A stretch of DNA of 44,187 nucleotides from CAYONP01 sp964405335. Lineage in GTDB: Bacteria; Armatimonadota; UBA10988. Location: positions 1-44,187 of the forward strand of contig CAYONP010000046.1 in the NCBI GenBank assembly GCA_964405335.1, written 5' to 3'. The notes beneath the pieces were generated by a model, which made no database searches, was not told the origin of the DNA, and saw only the letters and a program-made list of their open reading frames with translations. The position numbers and the translations under genes are program-made. This document shows positions 24,647 to 33,508 of this stretch, in pieces. Each line of letters begins with the position of its first letter. Position 1 is the first letter of the stretch.

Positions 24647-26755
24647 ATGTGGTGTTGCGTCCCGCTGCTGCTCGCCCCTCCGGCCATCCCTGACTCGTGC
24701 CCGCGGTTTATCGTCCCCGGCCACGAGGCCAGTATGGAGACATTGCGTGAGCTGTGGTATCTGCACTACCCCGGCAGCGGGCCCAAAGCTACGTTATGGG
24801 ATGAGTGGCTGTCGGTCTGCGCGCTGTGGCCGGCCGATACGACCGACGGCAGAATGGACCTGCTGCGGCAGCAGTGGAGCACCGTGCTGTCGACCCGCGG
24901 GATCGACGACGAAGGTTACGTGTGGACACACCAGCACGGCAGCATCGCGCACCAGCATGGGTGGCCGTTCCCCTTCTGGGGCCAGGGCGGCGACGCAGGG
25001 GTGTGGGGCTGGCACTTCTCGCTGCAGGGCGTGCCGCCCGGCTGGGGCCCGGCGCAGGCCAACGGCACCGATGGCTGGACGGTGACCGGCGCCGGCGACC
25101 GCGGCGTCGATGAGCGGGCCTGGAACCTCGAGCTGGTCGACCCCGGCGCGGTCGTGACGACGCCGCCGTTGCGCATCACACCGTTACAGAGCCCGTTCAT
25201 TCAGTTGCGCTGGGTGGCCACGGGCCTCGCCGGCGCGGCGCCCTACCTGGAATGGACCACCGCCGAGGCGCCCGACTGGTCACCCGCGCGGCGGATGCAC
25301 TTTGGCGCGACTCCCGACGGCGAGCTGGTCTACGAGATGATCCCCGTCCACCGCCACCCCGAGTGGCGCGGCGAGATCACCGGCCTGCGGCTCGGCTTCG
25401 GCAACAAGGGGCCGGCGACCGTCGGCATCCAGGCGCTGTTCACGCAATACGACACACGGCATCCGATCAACAACGGCAACTTCATCCGTGGCTGCGCGAT
25501 CTACTTCACCTGGACGCGCGACCTCGACTTCCTGCGCGCCAACCTCGGCCGCATGCGCAAGGCGATGCGGTATGCCATGCACACGCTCGGCGGGCTCGAA
25601 CACCGCTGCATCGTGGTGCCCTACGTCGGGCATGACGGGCGTAGTGGTGTGGTCTATGAGGACGGCGAGAAGCGCATCCTCACCGGGCACGGGATCGGCA
25701 ACCACTACTGGGATATCGTGCCGTGCGGCTACGAGGACGGCATCGCCACGCTCTACTACGCCGACGCGCTCGAGACGTTGGCCGAGCTGGAAGCCGCGGT
25801 CGCCGCGCACCCCGAATGGAACCTCCCCGGCGGTGCCGACGCGCTCGACCCGCGCTTCCTGCGCGACCATGCCGCCGACGTGCGCGCGCACGCCTCGCAG
25901 CGGTTCTGGAACGAGGAGACCGGCCGCTTCGGCCTCGGTCGCGACGACCGCGGCATCCTCTACGACTACGGCTACACGTTCATGAACTGCGAGTCTATCT
26001 ATTACGGCGTTGCGAGTGAGGAGCAAGCGCGAAGCATCATGGCCTGGCTCGACGGGCAGCGAATCGTCGACGGCGATACGTCGCAGGGTGACGATATCTA
26101 CCACTGGCGCTTCGCAGCGCGGGCGACGACGCGGCGGAACATCGACTGGTACGGCTGGTACTGGACCTCGCCCGAGAGCATCCCGTTCGGCGGGCAGGTG
26201 CAGGACGGCGGCGCGGTGCTCGGCTGGAGCTACCACGACCTGATGGCCCGGCTGCGCCACCTCGGGCCCGACAACGCCTGGGCGCGGCTGAGCGAGATCC
26301 TCGACTGGTTCGCCGAGGTGCAGGCGGGCGGCGGGTACCGCGCCTGGTACGCCGCCGACCCGGCGCGCGGCTCGTTGCAGGGCGGCGGCACCGCCGGCGG
26401 GCTCGGGCTCGACATGGAGTTCTTCGAGAGCGCCCTCGTACCGCAGGTCATGCTGTACGGCTTCCTCGGCTTCACCGCACACCCTGACGGCATCGGCGTC
26501 GAGCCGCGCCTGCCCTCCGACTGGCCCAGCCTGCGCATCACGCGGATCCGCTTCCAGAGCGTGGTGCTGAGCATCGACGCGACCGCCGATCAGGTGGTCA
26601 TCGAGTGCGAAGGCGAGCCGCACCCCAGCTTTCGGCTCTACCTGCCCGCGGGCACCTGGATCGTCGAGGACGCCGACGGCACACGTCGGGCGGAGGGTGT
26701 GGTGGCAGTGCGGATGGTCGATGGTGGGCGGGTGCGGTTGGCGCGGGAGGGGTGA
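24647..26755 (+). CDS. (alpha/alpha)6-barrel glycosidase-like protein
   Basis: A 702-residue protein. ATG 24647 follows GGAG (24636-24639) and gives a short hydrophobic start (MWCCVPLLLAPPAIPD). The frame is open to 24596 but lacks a site there. A beta-sandwich N-terminal domain runs to about 270. It leads to a helical barrel with INNGNFIRGCAIYFTWTRDL, LTGHGIGNHYWDIVPCGYED, YTFMNCESIYYGVASEEQAR and YWTSPESIPFGGQVQDGGAV, the arrangement of six-hairpin glycosidases such as GH78, GH65 and GH94. The C-terminal LPSDWPSLRITRIRFQ and LYLPAGTWIV resemble the beta cap. Candidate acids are in DGDTSQGDD and ESIYYG. I cannot set the exact GH family. Confidence 0.8.
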   Translation: MWCCVPLLLAPPAIPDSCPRFIVPGHEASMETLRELWYLHYPGSGPKATLWDEWLSVCALWPADTTDGRMDLLRQQWSTVLSTRGIDDEGYVWTHQHGSIAHQHGWPFPFWGQGGDAGVWGWHFSLQGVPPGWGPAQANGTDGWTVTGAGDRGVDERAWNLELVDPGAVVTTPPLRITPLQSPFIQLRWVATGLAGAAPYLEWTTAEAPDWSPARRMHFGATPDGELVYEMIPVHRHPEWRGEITGLRLGFGNKGPATVGIQALFTQYDTRHPINNGNFIRGCAIYFTWTRDLDFLRANLGRMRKAMRYAMHTLGGLEHRCIVVPYVGHDGRSGVVYEDGEKRILTGHGIGNHYWDIVPCGYEDGIATLYYADALETLAELEAAVAAHPEWNLPGGADALDPRFLRDHAADVRAHASQRFWNEETGRFGLGRDDRGILYDYGYTFMNCESIYYGVASEEQARSIMAWLDGQRIVDGDTSQGDDIYHWRFAARATTRRNIDWYGWYWTSPESIPFGGQVQDGGAVLGWSYHDLMARLRHLGPDNAWARLSEILDWFAEVQAGGGYRAWYAADPARGSLQGGGTAGGLGLDMEFFESALVPQVMLYGFLGFTAHPDGIGVEPRLPSDWPSLRITRIRFQSVVLSIDATADQVVIECEGEPHPSFRLYLPAGTWIVEDADGTRRAEGVVAVRMVDGGRVRLAREG

Positions 26756-26924
26756 GGTGGCGCCGTTAGCCTGCTGCGCCCGCCGGAAACGGCACTCCCT
26801 GCGGGTCTTGGCCGCGCTGGGAGGCATGCAACTATTCGCCCGCGGCGCGCGTTGTGTCATGCGGACACTTCCGCGAACCCGGATCCAAGCAGTGGGAGAC
26901 TCTGCAATCATCGAGCCGACGACG

Positions 26925-27140
26925 ATGCACTTCGATCTTGCGAGGCGCTACCGGTTGCTGCTAACGCGGTCGGCCGACGAGGACGGCTTCGTGGCCGAAG
27001 TACCGGACTTGCCCTACCTCGTCGGCGTTGGCGACACGCCCGCCGAGGCGGCCCGCGACGCGGTGAAGGGCATCGCTGCCGCCCTGGCCTTCCTCGACGA
27101 GGTTCGCTGCCGCGACGACAACACCCGTGAGACGATGTGA
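26925..27140 (+). CDS. HicB-like antitoxin-fold protein (orphan)
   Basis: A 71-residue protein with the HicB partial RNase H fold: YRLLLTRSADEDGFVAEVPD then LPYLVGVGDTPAEAARDAVK and GIAAALAFLDE. This is the shape of the HicB_lk_antitox family. ATG 26925 is the natural start because the fold begins at residue 9; the open frame to 26697 crosses the end of the preceding gene. In HicAB systems HicB neutralises the mRNA-cleaving HicA toxin, but no HicA (about 60 residues with a double-stranded RNA-binding fold and a GSH motif) is seen next to it. Instead its stop codon overlaps a GTG start of a membrane PH-like gene. It may be a standalone HicB-like regulator. Confidence 0.82.
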   Translation: MHFDLARRYRLLLTRSADEDGFVAEVPDLPYLVGVGDTPAEAARDAVKGIAAALAFLDEVRCRDDNTRETM

Positions 27141-27574
27141 ACGAGCGGCGCTACTACCGGCAGCCGGCAGCGGGGCTCGGGCCGCGCCGGGCGATCGGCT
27201 GTGCGCTGTGGGTAGTGCCGTTCCTGTGCTTCGTGGCGGCCGTGGGTGTCGACCCGGAGGACGCGCCGGGTGATCCCGCGATGCTCCCGGTGGCGCTCCT
27301 CGCCTTCCTGTCGATGTGCGTTCTTATGCCGCTCATCATCGACGGTCCTGGCCGGAGAGCCGTCTCCGTTGATGACCACGGCCTCGCGGAGCACTTCTGG
27401 TACCGGCCGGCGCGGCGGACCTCGTGGGCCCAGATCGTCGCCGTCACCGTTACCAGCCAAGGCGCACAGGTCCAGTGCGCGAACCGAACACTATACCTGT
27501 CACCGCCGCTGGAAGACTGGCAGCAACTCGCGGAACTCGCGGCCAACCGCATGCCTGGCTGCGGCGAGCTCTGA
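27137..27574 (+). CDS. Membrane protein with C-terminal bacterial PH-like domain
   Basis: A 145-residue protein. GTG 27137 overlaps the stop codon of the HicB-like gene by four bases (GTGA), so the two are translationally coupled. Two membrane helices lie at about 17-37 (AIGCALWVVPFLCFVAAVGV) and 48-68 (MLPVALLAFLSMCVLMPLII). Residues 72-135 follow the bacterial PH pattern: RRAVSVDDHGLAEHFWYRPA then RRTSWAQIVAVTVTSQG and the closing helix DWQQLAELAANRM. Such two-helix plus PH proteins are common but poorly understood. A terminator hairpin follows the stop codon. The functional link to HicB is unproven. Confidence 0.75.
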   Translation: MNERRYYRQPAAGLGPRRAIGCALWVVPFLCFVAAVGVDPEDAPGDPAMLPVALLAFLSMCVLMPLIIDGPGRRAVSVDDHGLAEHFWYRPARRTSWAQIVAVTVTSQGAQVQCANRTLYLSPPLEDWQQLAELAANRMPGCGEL

Positions 27575-27577
27575 GCC

Positions 27578-27594
27578 GGCGCGCACGGCGCGCC
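27578..27594. terminator. Bidirectional hairpin between convergent genes
   Basis: GGCGCGC-ACG-GCGCGCC is a perfect 7-bp stem with a 3-base loop. It fits exactly between the stop of the PH-like gene (27574) and the stop of the minus-strand glycosidase (27595-27597). Confidence 0.65.
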
Positions 27595-28707
27595 CTACCG
27601 CGGTAGCGATTGCCTGACCGCCGCGAGGTCCAACTCCAGCGGCACCAGCCGGATGGAGTCGTACATATAGTCATACGGCTCACCGCCACGCTGAGTCGCA
27701 TAGCATAGCCAGAGCTGCCCGTCGTCGACGATCACCTCGGGCACGTGGATGGCCGGTACGCCCTCCGGCGGCTCGAGGTGGCCGAGGACCAGCCAGTCGA
27801 TTCCGTCCCGCGAGGCAGCCACGGTGATCTTGCGGTCGACCCAGCCATGACCGGTGCGCCCGACCGGCGGATCGCCGAAGGCCAGCAGGAGCTCGCCGGC
27901 ACGAACCACGTCAGGGTTGGGGAACTGTGGCAGCACGGGCGACTCGCCGGCGTGAAGCACCGTCCAGTCATCGGGATTGAGGAACTCGCCGTGGCACTCG
28001 GCATAGCCAACCGAAACGCCCTTGCCGGCTCCGGCCCAGTAATCGAACCAAAGACGCCACATACCATCTTCATACAACAATGAAGGTCGGTGGTACGAGC
28101 CATAAAGGTGCGCATCGCCCTCGGGTGTCGAGGCCGCGCCGAGGTCCGGTTCGTGGATCAAGATCGGTTCGGGCGACTTGGTCCAGGTGATCCCATCCGC
28201 CGAGGTCGCGCCCCTGACGCAGAGGATACTGCCATCGGTGTCGCCGGGCCGGCCATAGGCGATGCCGTCCAGGTTGTCGCCCGTGGCGCTGTAGGCCATA
28301 TGGTAGACACCGCCGACGCGCACGACGGTCGGGTCGCCGTTGTGCCATTGGTCCCACGGCTGGTCGCCGGCGGTGAGCACCGGCACCCACGTCTCGGGCC
28401 GGTCGGCGTTCCAGCCCGCGTCGCCGGCATAGACCCGCCACGGCCCGGCGAGTTCGTCAGCGCGGGCGAGATAGATGGCGTCGCAGCCATCGTACCCAGG
28501 GTTGCACGGCGTCACCGCCCAGCCGAACAGGAACCCCGTGAAAGATCCATCCTCTTCACGCAGGATGTGTAAGTTATAGAGGTTACGGAAGCCTGAGAGG
28601 AGTATGGTGCCGCGCGAGTGGTCCACCGCAAGGGCCACGGGCCGGCCAAACCCCTCGGCCGGTGCGAGCTCGGCGGTGAGCAGGGCGAGGAGGAGGGTGG
28701 TGAGCAT
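27595..28707 (-). CDS. Secreted five-bladed beta-propeller glycosidase-like protein (GH43/117/130 type)
   Basis: A 370-residue protein with a signal peptide (MLTTLLLALLTAELAPA). The blade pattern of the GH43/GH117/GH130 superfamily is evident: CDAIYLARADELAGPWRVYA, WHNGDPTVVRVGGVYHMAYS, CVRGATSADGITWTKSPEPI, YGSYHRPSLLYEDGMWRLWF and PNPDVVRAGELLLAFGDPPV. The final blade holds HVPEVIVDDGQLWLCYATQR. The Asp in NGDPTVV, the Asp in FPNPDVV and the Glu in HVPEVIV are good candidates for active-site acids. Specificity cannot be read, although arabinan or galactan side chains would fit the neighbourhood. ATG 28707 has only a weak ribosome site. The tandem repeat island begins just upstream. Confidence 0.82.
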   Translation of the reverse strand: MLTTLLLALLTAELAPAEGFGRPVALAVDHSRGTILLSGFRNLYNLHILREEDGSFTGFLFGWAVTPCNPGYDGCDAIYLARADELAGPWRVYAGDAGWNADRPETWVPVLTAGDQPWDQWHNGDPTVVRVGGVYHMAYSATGDNLDGIAYGRPGDTDGSILCVRGATSADGITWTKSPEPILIHEPDLGAASTPEGDAHLYGSYHRPSLLYEDGMWRLWFDYWAGAGKGVSVGYAECHGEFLNPDDWTVLHAGESPVLPQFPNPDVVRAGELLLAFGDPPVGRTGHGWVDRKITVAASRDGIDWLVLGHLEPPEGVPAIHVPEVIVDDGQLWLCYATQRGGEPYDYMYDSIRLVPLELDLAAVRQSLPR

Positions 28708-28749
28708 GACGCGGGCTTCGCCGCGCCCGAGGCAAGGCCTCCTGAGGCT

Positions 28750-29240
28750 GGCGCCGCCGCGTGGCGCCGGTTGGCAACAGGCGGTGCCGCGCAGCGTACG
28801 CGCGGGAGCCGGTTATCAACCGGCGCTACGGCTTGGGTGCGCCAACGGATGGCCGGCGAGGCCGTTCGTGGCGCCGGTTGGCAACCGGCGGAGCCGCGCC
28901 GCGCGGCACATGGCCGGCGCGCGCGCAGGACGGCTGCGCAGCGTACGCGCGGGAGCCGGTTATCAACCGGCGCTACGGNNNNNNNNNNNNNNNNNNNNNN
29001 NNNNNNNNNNNNNNNNNNNNNNNNNNNNNNNNNNNNNNNNNNNNNNNNNNNNNNNNNNNNNNNNNNNNNNNNNNNNNNCGGCGGTGCCGCGCCGCGCGGC
29101 ACATGGCCGGCGCGCGCGCAGGACGGCTGCGCAACGTACGCGCGGGAGCCGGTTATCAACCGGCGCTACGGCTTGGGTGTGCCAACGGATGGCCGGCGAG
29201 GCCGTTCGTGGCGCCGGTTGGCAACCGGCGGTGTTGCGCA
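28750..29240 (+). repeat. Tandem island of ~147-bp composite palindromic repeat, interrupted by a gap
   Basis: The core AGCCGGTTATCAACCGGCGC begins at 28807, 28954 and 29147. The first two are 147 bases apart and the third is 147 apart if the gap really hides about 54 bases. A second core (GGCGCCGGTTGGCAACCGGC) lies 64 bases after the first in each unit. Sequence between cores is nearly identical from unit to unit, including CGCGCCGCGCGGCACATGGC. The inverted copy at 1-172 has the same internal order. No coding potential is credible here. This island fills the ~585 bases between the glycosidase start and the GH127 gene. Confidence 0.93.
28979..29078. other. 100-N assembly gap inside the repeat island
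   Basis: Exactly 100 N. The flanks are in register with the 147-bp repeat, so a gap of about 54 bases, or 54 plus a multiple of 147, is expected. The number of repeat units is therefore not known. Confidence 0.95.
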
Positions 29241-29292
29241 GCGCCGGCAGGTCCATCCTCCCTGATCGCCAATCCGCGCGGTGGAGAGTGCC

Positions 29293-31539
29293 ATGCCGTG
29301 TGGCGTTGCGGTCTGTCTGCAGGTCGCTTGCCTGGCCGTTGCGCCGGGGGGACGGGAGGTTGTACCGATGAGCCTGGTGCCGTTCGAACTCGCCCGCGTT
29401 CGCCTGCTCGAGGGCCCCTGCCTGGCGATGCAGGAGGCCAATCGGCGGTATCTCCACTCGCTCGACGACGATCGACTGCTCTACTGCTTTCGCACCCAGG
29501 CCGGGCTGCCCGCGCCGGGCGAGCCGCTGGGCGGCTGGGAGGCGCCGAGTGTCGAGGTGCGCGGGCACTTCATGGGCCACTTCCTCTCGGCCTGCGCGAT
29601 GATGTCGGCCGCGGCCGGCGACGACGAGCTGGGCGCCAAAGCCGAACGGCTGGTCGCCGAGCTGGCCCGCTGCCAGGCGGCCAACGGCGGCGGCTACCTG
29701 ATGGCCTTTCCCGAGTCGCACTGGGACCGGCTCGAGGCGATGCAGAACGTCCCCTGGGCCGCCTTCTACGTGGTCCACAAGCTACTTGCCGGACTGCTCG
29801 ACGTGCATCATTACCGCGGCAGCCAGCAGGCGCTCGAGGTGGCGGTCGAGCTGGCCGGCTACTTCCACCGGCGGTTCGAGCAACTCGACATCCGCAACAT
29901 CGACCAGCTCCTGCAGGTCGAGCAGGGCGGCATGAGCGACGCGCTGCACAACCTCTACGCCGTCACCGGCGACGAGGCGCACCTGGCCCACGCGCACCAG
30001 CACGACCGCGCCTCGCTGCTCGGGCCGCTGGCCATCGAGCACGACAGCCTGTCACTGATCCACGCCAACACGCAGATTCCCGAGGTGATCGGCGCCGCGC
30101 GGCGGTATGAGCTGACCGGCGATGCCCGCTTCCGCACCGCCGCTGAGTATTTCTGGCAGCGCATTGTCGATGAGCGCAGCTACTGCACCGGCGGCAGCAC
30201 CTCGGCCGAGATCTGGCCGCTCCCAGGCCGGCTGGCCGCCACCCTCGGGCCGACCAACCAGGAGACTTGCACCACCTACAACATGCTCAAACTGACCCGC
30301 CACCTGATGGCCTGGGACCCGCAGGCCCGCTATGGCGACTCCTACGAGCTGGCCTTCTTCAACGGCATCTTGGGCACGCAGAACCCCGACGGCATGTTGC
30401 TCTATTACCTGCCGCTCGAGAGCGGGCACCGCAAGAGCTGGGGCACCGCGCTCGACTCGTTCTGGTGCTGCACCGGTACCGGCGTCGAGAACTTCAGCAA
30501 GCTCGCTGACAGCATCTGGTTCCACGACGCGACGGGCGTCTGGCTCAACCTGTTCATCGCCTCGACGCTCGACTGGACGGAGCGTGGCGTGCGGCTCGAA
30601 CAGCAGACCCGCTTCCCCGACGAGCCCAGCACGACGGTCACCGTCCACGCCGACGCGCCGGCGCGGTTCACCCTCCACCTGCGCATCCCCGCCTGGGCCG
30701 CCGGCGAGGTGGCGCTGACCGTCAACGGCGAACCGGTCGCCGCGACGCCGGGCACCTGGTCTGGCCTGGAGCGCGAGTGGCGCGACGGCGATCGGGTCGA
30801 GTTGACCGTGCCGATGGCGCTCGAGTCGGCGCCGATGCCCGACGACCCGGAGCTGCTCGGGGTCCGCTATGGGCCCATCGTCCTGGCCGGGCTGACCGAC
30901 CAGCACCACCTGATCCTCGCCGATCCGGCCGAGCCGACGAGCTGGCTCGAGCGGCAGCCCGGCGAGACGCTGGCCTTCCGCACCAAGGGGATCGAGCCGG
31001 CTGTCGACCTGATCCCGCTGCACCGCATCGTCGACCAGACCTACGCGGTCTACTGGACGGTCACGCCCGAGGGCAGCGCCACGCACCAGGCCCACCTGGC
31101 CGAGGAGGCCGCCGCGGCGGCGCGCCGGGCGCGGATCATCGACGAGGTGGTGCCGAACAACGCCGAGAGCGAACAGGCCCACGCGGTGACCGGCGAGCGG
31201 ACCGGCAGCGGGCCGCTCAACCGCCGCGGCTGGCGCCACGCGGTCGACGGCGGCTGGTTCAGCTACGAGCTGCGGGTCACGCCCGACGCGCCGGTGATCT
31301 TGGCGCTGGTCTACTGGGGCAGCGACTCCGGCGCGCGGACGTTCGACGTGCTGGTCGACGGCGAACCGGTCGAGACGCGGACGCTGAGCAACACGTTGCC
31401 CGGCAAGTTCTTCGAGGTCGAGATTCCGCTCAGCGCCGAGCTAACCCGCGGCAAGGAGCAGATCACGGTTCGTTTCCAGGCCCATCCAGGCAACTTCGCC
31501 GGCGGGGTGTTCGGGGTGGCGACGATGCGGGGGGAGTAG
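29293..31539 (+). CDS. GH127 beta-L-arabinofuranosidase family protein
   Basis: A 748-residue member of the HypBA1-type family. ATG 29293 follows GGAG (29283-29286). The first 25 residues (MPCGVAVCLQVACLAVAPGG) act as a leader. The (alpha/alpha)6 barrel shows GHFMGHFLSACAMMSAAAGD and CTGGSTSAEIWPLPGRLAAT. The zinc-thiolate active site is intact: Glu324-Thr-Cys326 in TNQETCTTYN and Cys392-Cys393 in WCCTGTGVENFSKL. These correspond to the Glu-x-Cys and Cys-Cys of HypBA1, where a cysteine is the nucleophile. The C-terminal part (from about 620) carries a DUF6805-like beta-sandwich. It should remove beta-L-arabinofuranose from plant or algal glycans, though some relatives use other sugars. It is probably exported. 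Confidence 0.92.
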   Translation: MPCGVAVCLQVACLAVAPGGREVVPMSLVPFELARVRLLEGPCLAMQEANRRYLHSLDDDRLLYCFRTQAGLPAPGEPLGGWEAPSVEVRGHFMGHFLSACAMMSAAAGDDELGAKAERLVAELARCQAANGGGYLMAFPESHWDRLEAMQNVPWAAFYVVHKLLAGLLDVHHYRGSQQALEVAVELAGYFHRRFEQLDIRNIDQLLQVEQGGMSDALHNLYAVTGDEAHLAHAHQHDRASLLGPLAIEHDSLSLIHANTQIPEVIGAARRYELTGDARFRTAAEYFWQRIVDERSYCTGGSTSAEIWPLPGRLAATLGPTNQETCTTYNMLKLTRHLMAWDPQARYGDSYELAFFNGILGTQNPDGMLLYYLPLESGHRKSWGTALDSFWCCTGTGVENFSKLADSIWFHDATGVWLNLFIASTLDWTERGVRLEQQTRFPDEPSTTVTVHADAPARFTLHLRIPAWAAGEVALTVNGEPVAATPGTWSGLEREWRDGDRVELTVPMALESAPMPDDPELLGVRYGPIVLAGLTDQHHLILADPAEPTSWLERQPGETLAFRTKGIEPAVDLIPLHRIVDQTYAVYWTVTPEGSATHQAHLAEEAAAAARRARIIDEVVPNNAESEQAHAVTGERTGSGPLNRRGWRHAVDGGWFSYELRVTPDAPVILALVYWGSDSGARTFDVLVDGEPVETRTLSNTLPGKFFEVEIPLSAELTRGKEQITVRFQAHPGNFAGGVFGVATMRGE

Positions 31540-31605
31540 GCGCGCGGGCGACGCCGGCCGGCGAGGTCAGCCTACCGCCGGCCGGCGAGGACCGCCAATC
31601 AGCCC

Positions 31606-32187
31606 TCACCCCACCCGCGTCAACTCGAACGCGCAGCCCGACTCGCCGCCGCTCGAGAGCGCCGAGCTGAGCACCTTGACCTTGAGCTTCAGCCCCAGCG
31701 CGTGCTGCAGGTGGTGCTTGACGTGCCCGCCGCAGCAGTAGCAGTAGGTCTCCGAGACCGGCCCCTCGGCGCCGCGCAGGCAGACGCACTGGTACTCGTC
31801 GCGGCCCTCGGGTGAGAAGCGAACGACGAACCGATCGACGGTTACCTGCTCGACACTGTGGCCGAAGACGAACGGCGTGGCATTGGCCGCCGCCACCCGC
31901 TCGGCCAGGGTCTCGTGATCCCGGGCGATCGCCCGGCTCAGCTCGAGGCGCTTGCCGCCCAGGCAGCAGGCGCAGCGCTCGCGGATCGCGTGGCGGGTCG
32001 GCTCGTCGAGCAGAGCGTCCATGCGCTCCATGGCGCCGGCGAACCAGCGCGCTTTGCGGTCCGCCGGTGTGCTGGCGCCAAGCTGCTCGCCGCCGGCCAG
32101 GATCGCCTCGCGCGTCTGTTCAGGAACGTCGCCGGCCTTCAGTTCGCGCGCCAGAGTGCGCACGCGCCCATACGGATACGTGTCCAT
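31606..32187 (-). CDS. Cysteine-rich protein, DUF6144-like, paralogue A
   Basis: A 193-residue protein. ATG 32187 is preferred over the TTG two codons earlier. Cysteine motifs: RERCACCLGGKRLELSRAIA (mid-protein), YQCVCLRG, YCYCCGGHVKHHLQHALGLK and GCAFEL at the end. The pattern, with HVKHHLQ and SSALSSGGESGCAFE, resembles V4R-like or DUF6144 proteins; I recognise the group only tentatively. The clustered Cys and His suggest metal or Fe-S binding. It has a close paralogue at 33509-34096, with a secreted propeller gene between, and both share the leader AGGGGTTGG before the ATG. No signal peptide, so cytoplasmic. Function unknown. Confidence 0.8.
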   Translation of the reverse strand: MDTYPYGRVRTLARELKAGDVPEQTREAILAGGEQLGASTPADRKARWFAGAMERMDALLDEPTRHAIRERCACCLGGKRLELSRAIARDHETLAERVAAANATPFVFGHSVEQVTVDRFVVRFSPEGRDEYQCVCLRGAEGPVSETYCYCCGGHVKHHLQHALGLKLKVKVLSSALSSGGESGCAFELTRVG

Positions 32188-32280
32188 GACCAACCCCTTG
32201 CGGCGATTCTACCTCGTCGCGGGGCGGGGCGCCAGCAGCACGGTGGCGGGGACAAGGCCGGTTCGGGCAGCCCTGTCGGC

Positions 32281-33492
32281 TCACTCCGGCAAACGGAAGA
32301 ACAACAGGCTCCGAATCGGCCGCGCCTCGGGCTGGGCGCCCGCCACCTCACGAGGAGACAGATCAATGCCCAGCATCGAGCCGGTCATGTTCAGATGGTG
32401 GTGAAGCACATCGTTTGCGGACACCGTGGTGTACCAGATCCGTCGGCCGCTCTCGTCGAAGACGTTGGACCTTCGGCCAGAGCTGAACTCCGCGGCCAGT
32501 CGTACCGGATCGACCGAGCACGTGGAATAGCCGCCAAGAACGACCTGATGCCCATCGATCTGGTCATCTCGCCCGTAGCGGAACAGCCACGCCCCAGTGC
32601 GCCAGTCCATCAGCCCGATCACCGTCGCCGCCAGCGTGCCGTCGGCTGAGAAGCCATTGGGGACCGGCGCGTCTTCGTGCTCGGCGAAGGTCTCCACCTT
32701 CTCGCCGGTGGCGGCGTCGATGATGAACAGACTCGAGGTGCGACCCATCGTATGGCTGACGCGCAACCACAACCCACGGTCCAGCGGATCCTCGCCGAAG
32801 CTCGCCACGAGCGGGTACCTGTCACCGACGTCCTCCGCCCCCAGCCGCCACCGTACCTCGCCGCTGGTCGTCACAGCCAGTATCTCGCGGTCCTGCACAA
32901 TGAACAGGTTCAGGCGAGGCAGGTATCGGACTCGGGTCGTCGTCGTCACCTGGAACCGCGTGCCGAACGAGCCTATCACCCGGCCCTCGAGGCCGTAGGT
33001 GACGAACCGCCGCGGCGGCAGGCCTAGATAGGGCAAACTGAAGACGCCGTGAAGCAGACCCTCGTCGGTCGGCCAGACGTAGGTCGGCCCCTGCTCCAGC
33101 GACCAGAGCAGCGTGCCGTCGGTGCGCGATATCTCGACCGGACGGGTCACCTCCCCACGGAGATTGGGCTCGCGATCGCGTTCGCCGCTCCGGACGATGA
33201 ACTGCCCGTTGGGCGAGAACTGCTCGAACCACCCGGCACGCGACTCGAGCGTCCGAAAGCCCCCCTCGCCGTCGGGCACGAGCCACTGGTCGCCAAACCG
33301 GAAGGGCAGCGGCGGCAGCGCGTCGCGCACCTCGTCGTAATGCTCGCGCAACTGCTCGACCGAGCCGATGGTCAGGTCAGGCCCCACCGGCAGGATGCTC
33401 ATCTCCTCGGGACCGTCAACGGTGTTGACGGTCACCGCCGGGAGCGGGCCGGCCGCGAGCAGCGTGACGACCAGCAGCTCGATCCTGCACAT
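32281..33492 (-). CDS. Secreted beta-propeller-like protein between the two cysteine-rich paralogues
   Basis: A 403-residue protein with a signal peptide (MCRIELLVVTLLAAGPLPAV). Repeats such as WFEQFSPNGQFIVRSGERD, ISRTDGTLLWSLEQGPTYVW, GEVRWRLGAEDVGDRYPLVA and NGFSADGTLAATVIGLMDWR suggest a six- to eight-bladed PQQ/WD40-like propeller. I see no catalytic motif and cannot name a closer family. It is co-directional with the paralogues on both sides. The gap to the downstream paralogue's start is about 93 bases. The layout suggests that duplication placed a copy on each side, or that this gene was inserted between them. Confidence 0.72.
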   Translation of the reverse strand: MCRIELLVVTLLAAGPLPAVTVNTVDGPEEMSILPVGPDLTIGSVEQLREHYDEVRDALPPLPFRFGDQWLVPDGEGGFRTLESRAGWFEQFSPNGQFIVRSGERDREPNLRGEVTRPVEISRTDGTLLWSLEQGPTYVWPTDEGLLHGVFSLPYLGLPPRRFVTYGLEGRVIGSFGTRFQVTTTTRVRYLPRLNLFIVQDREILAVTTSGEVRWRLGAEDVGDRYPLVASFGEDPLDRGLWLRVSHTMGRTSSLFIIDAATGEKVETFAEHEDAPVPNGFSADGTLAATVIGLMDWRTGAWLFRYGRDDQIDGHQVVLGGYSTCSVDPVRLAAEFSSGRRSNVFDESGRRIWYTTVSANDVLHHHLNMTGSMLGIDLSPREVAGAQPEARPIRSLLFFRLPE

Positions 33493-33508
33493 GGCAGCCC
33501 CCGTCGGG

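Noticed and set aside
26925..27140. Complete HicAB toxin-antitoxin system
   Set aside because: The HicB-like fold is convincing, but no HicA-sized ORF with its motif was found on either side.
28750..29240. CRISPR or coding tandem repeat in the repeat island
   Set aside because: Sequence between the palindromes is the same in each unit, so there are no spacers, and the frames through it are open only because the DNA is GC-rich.
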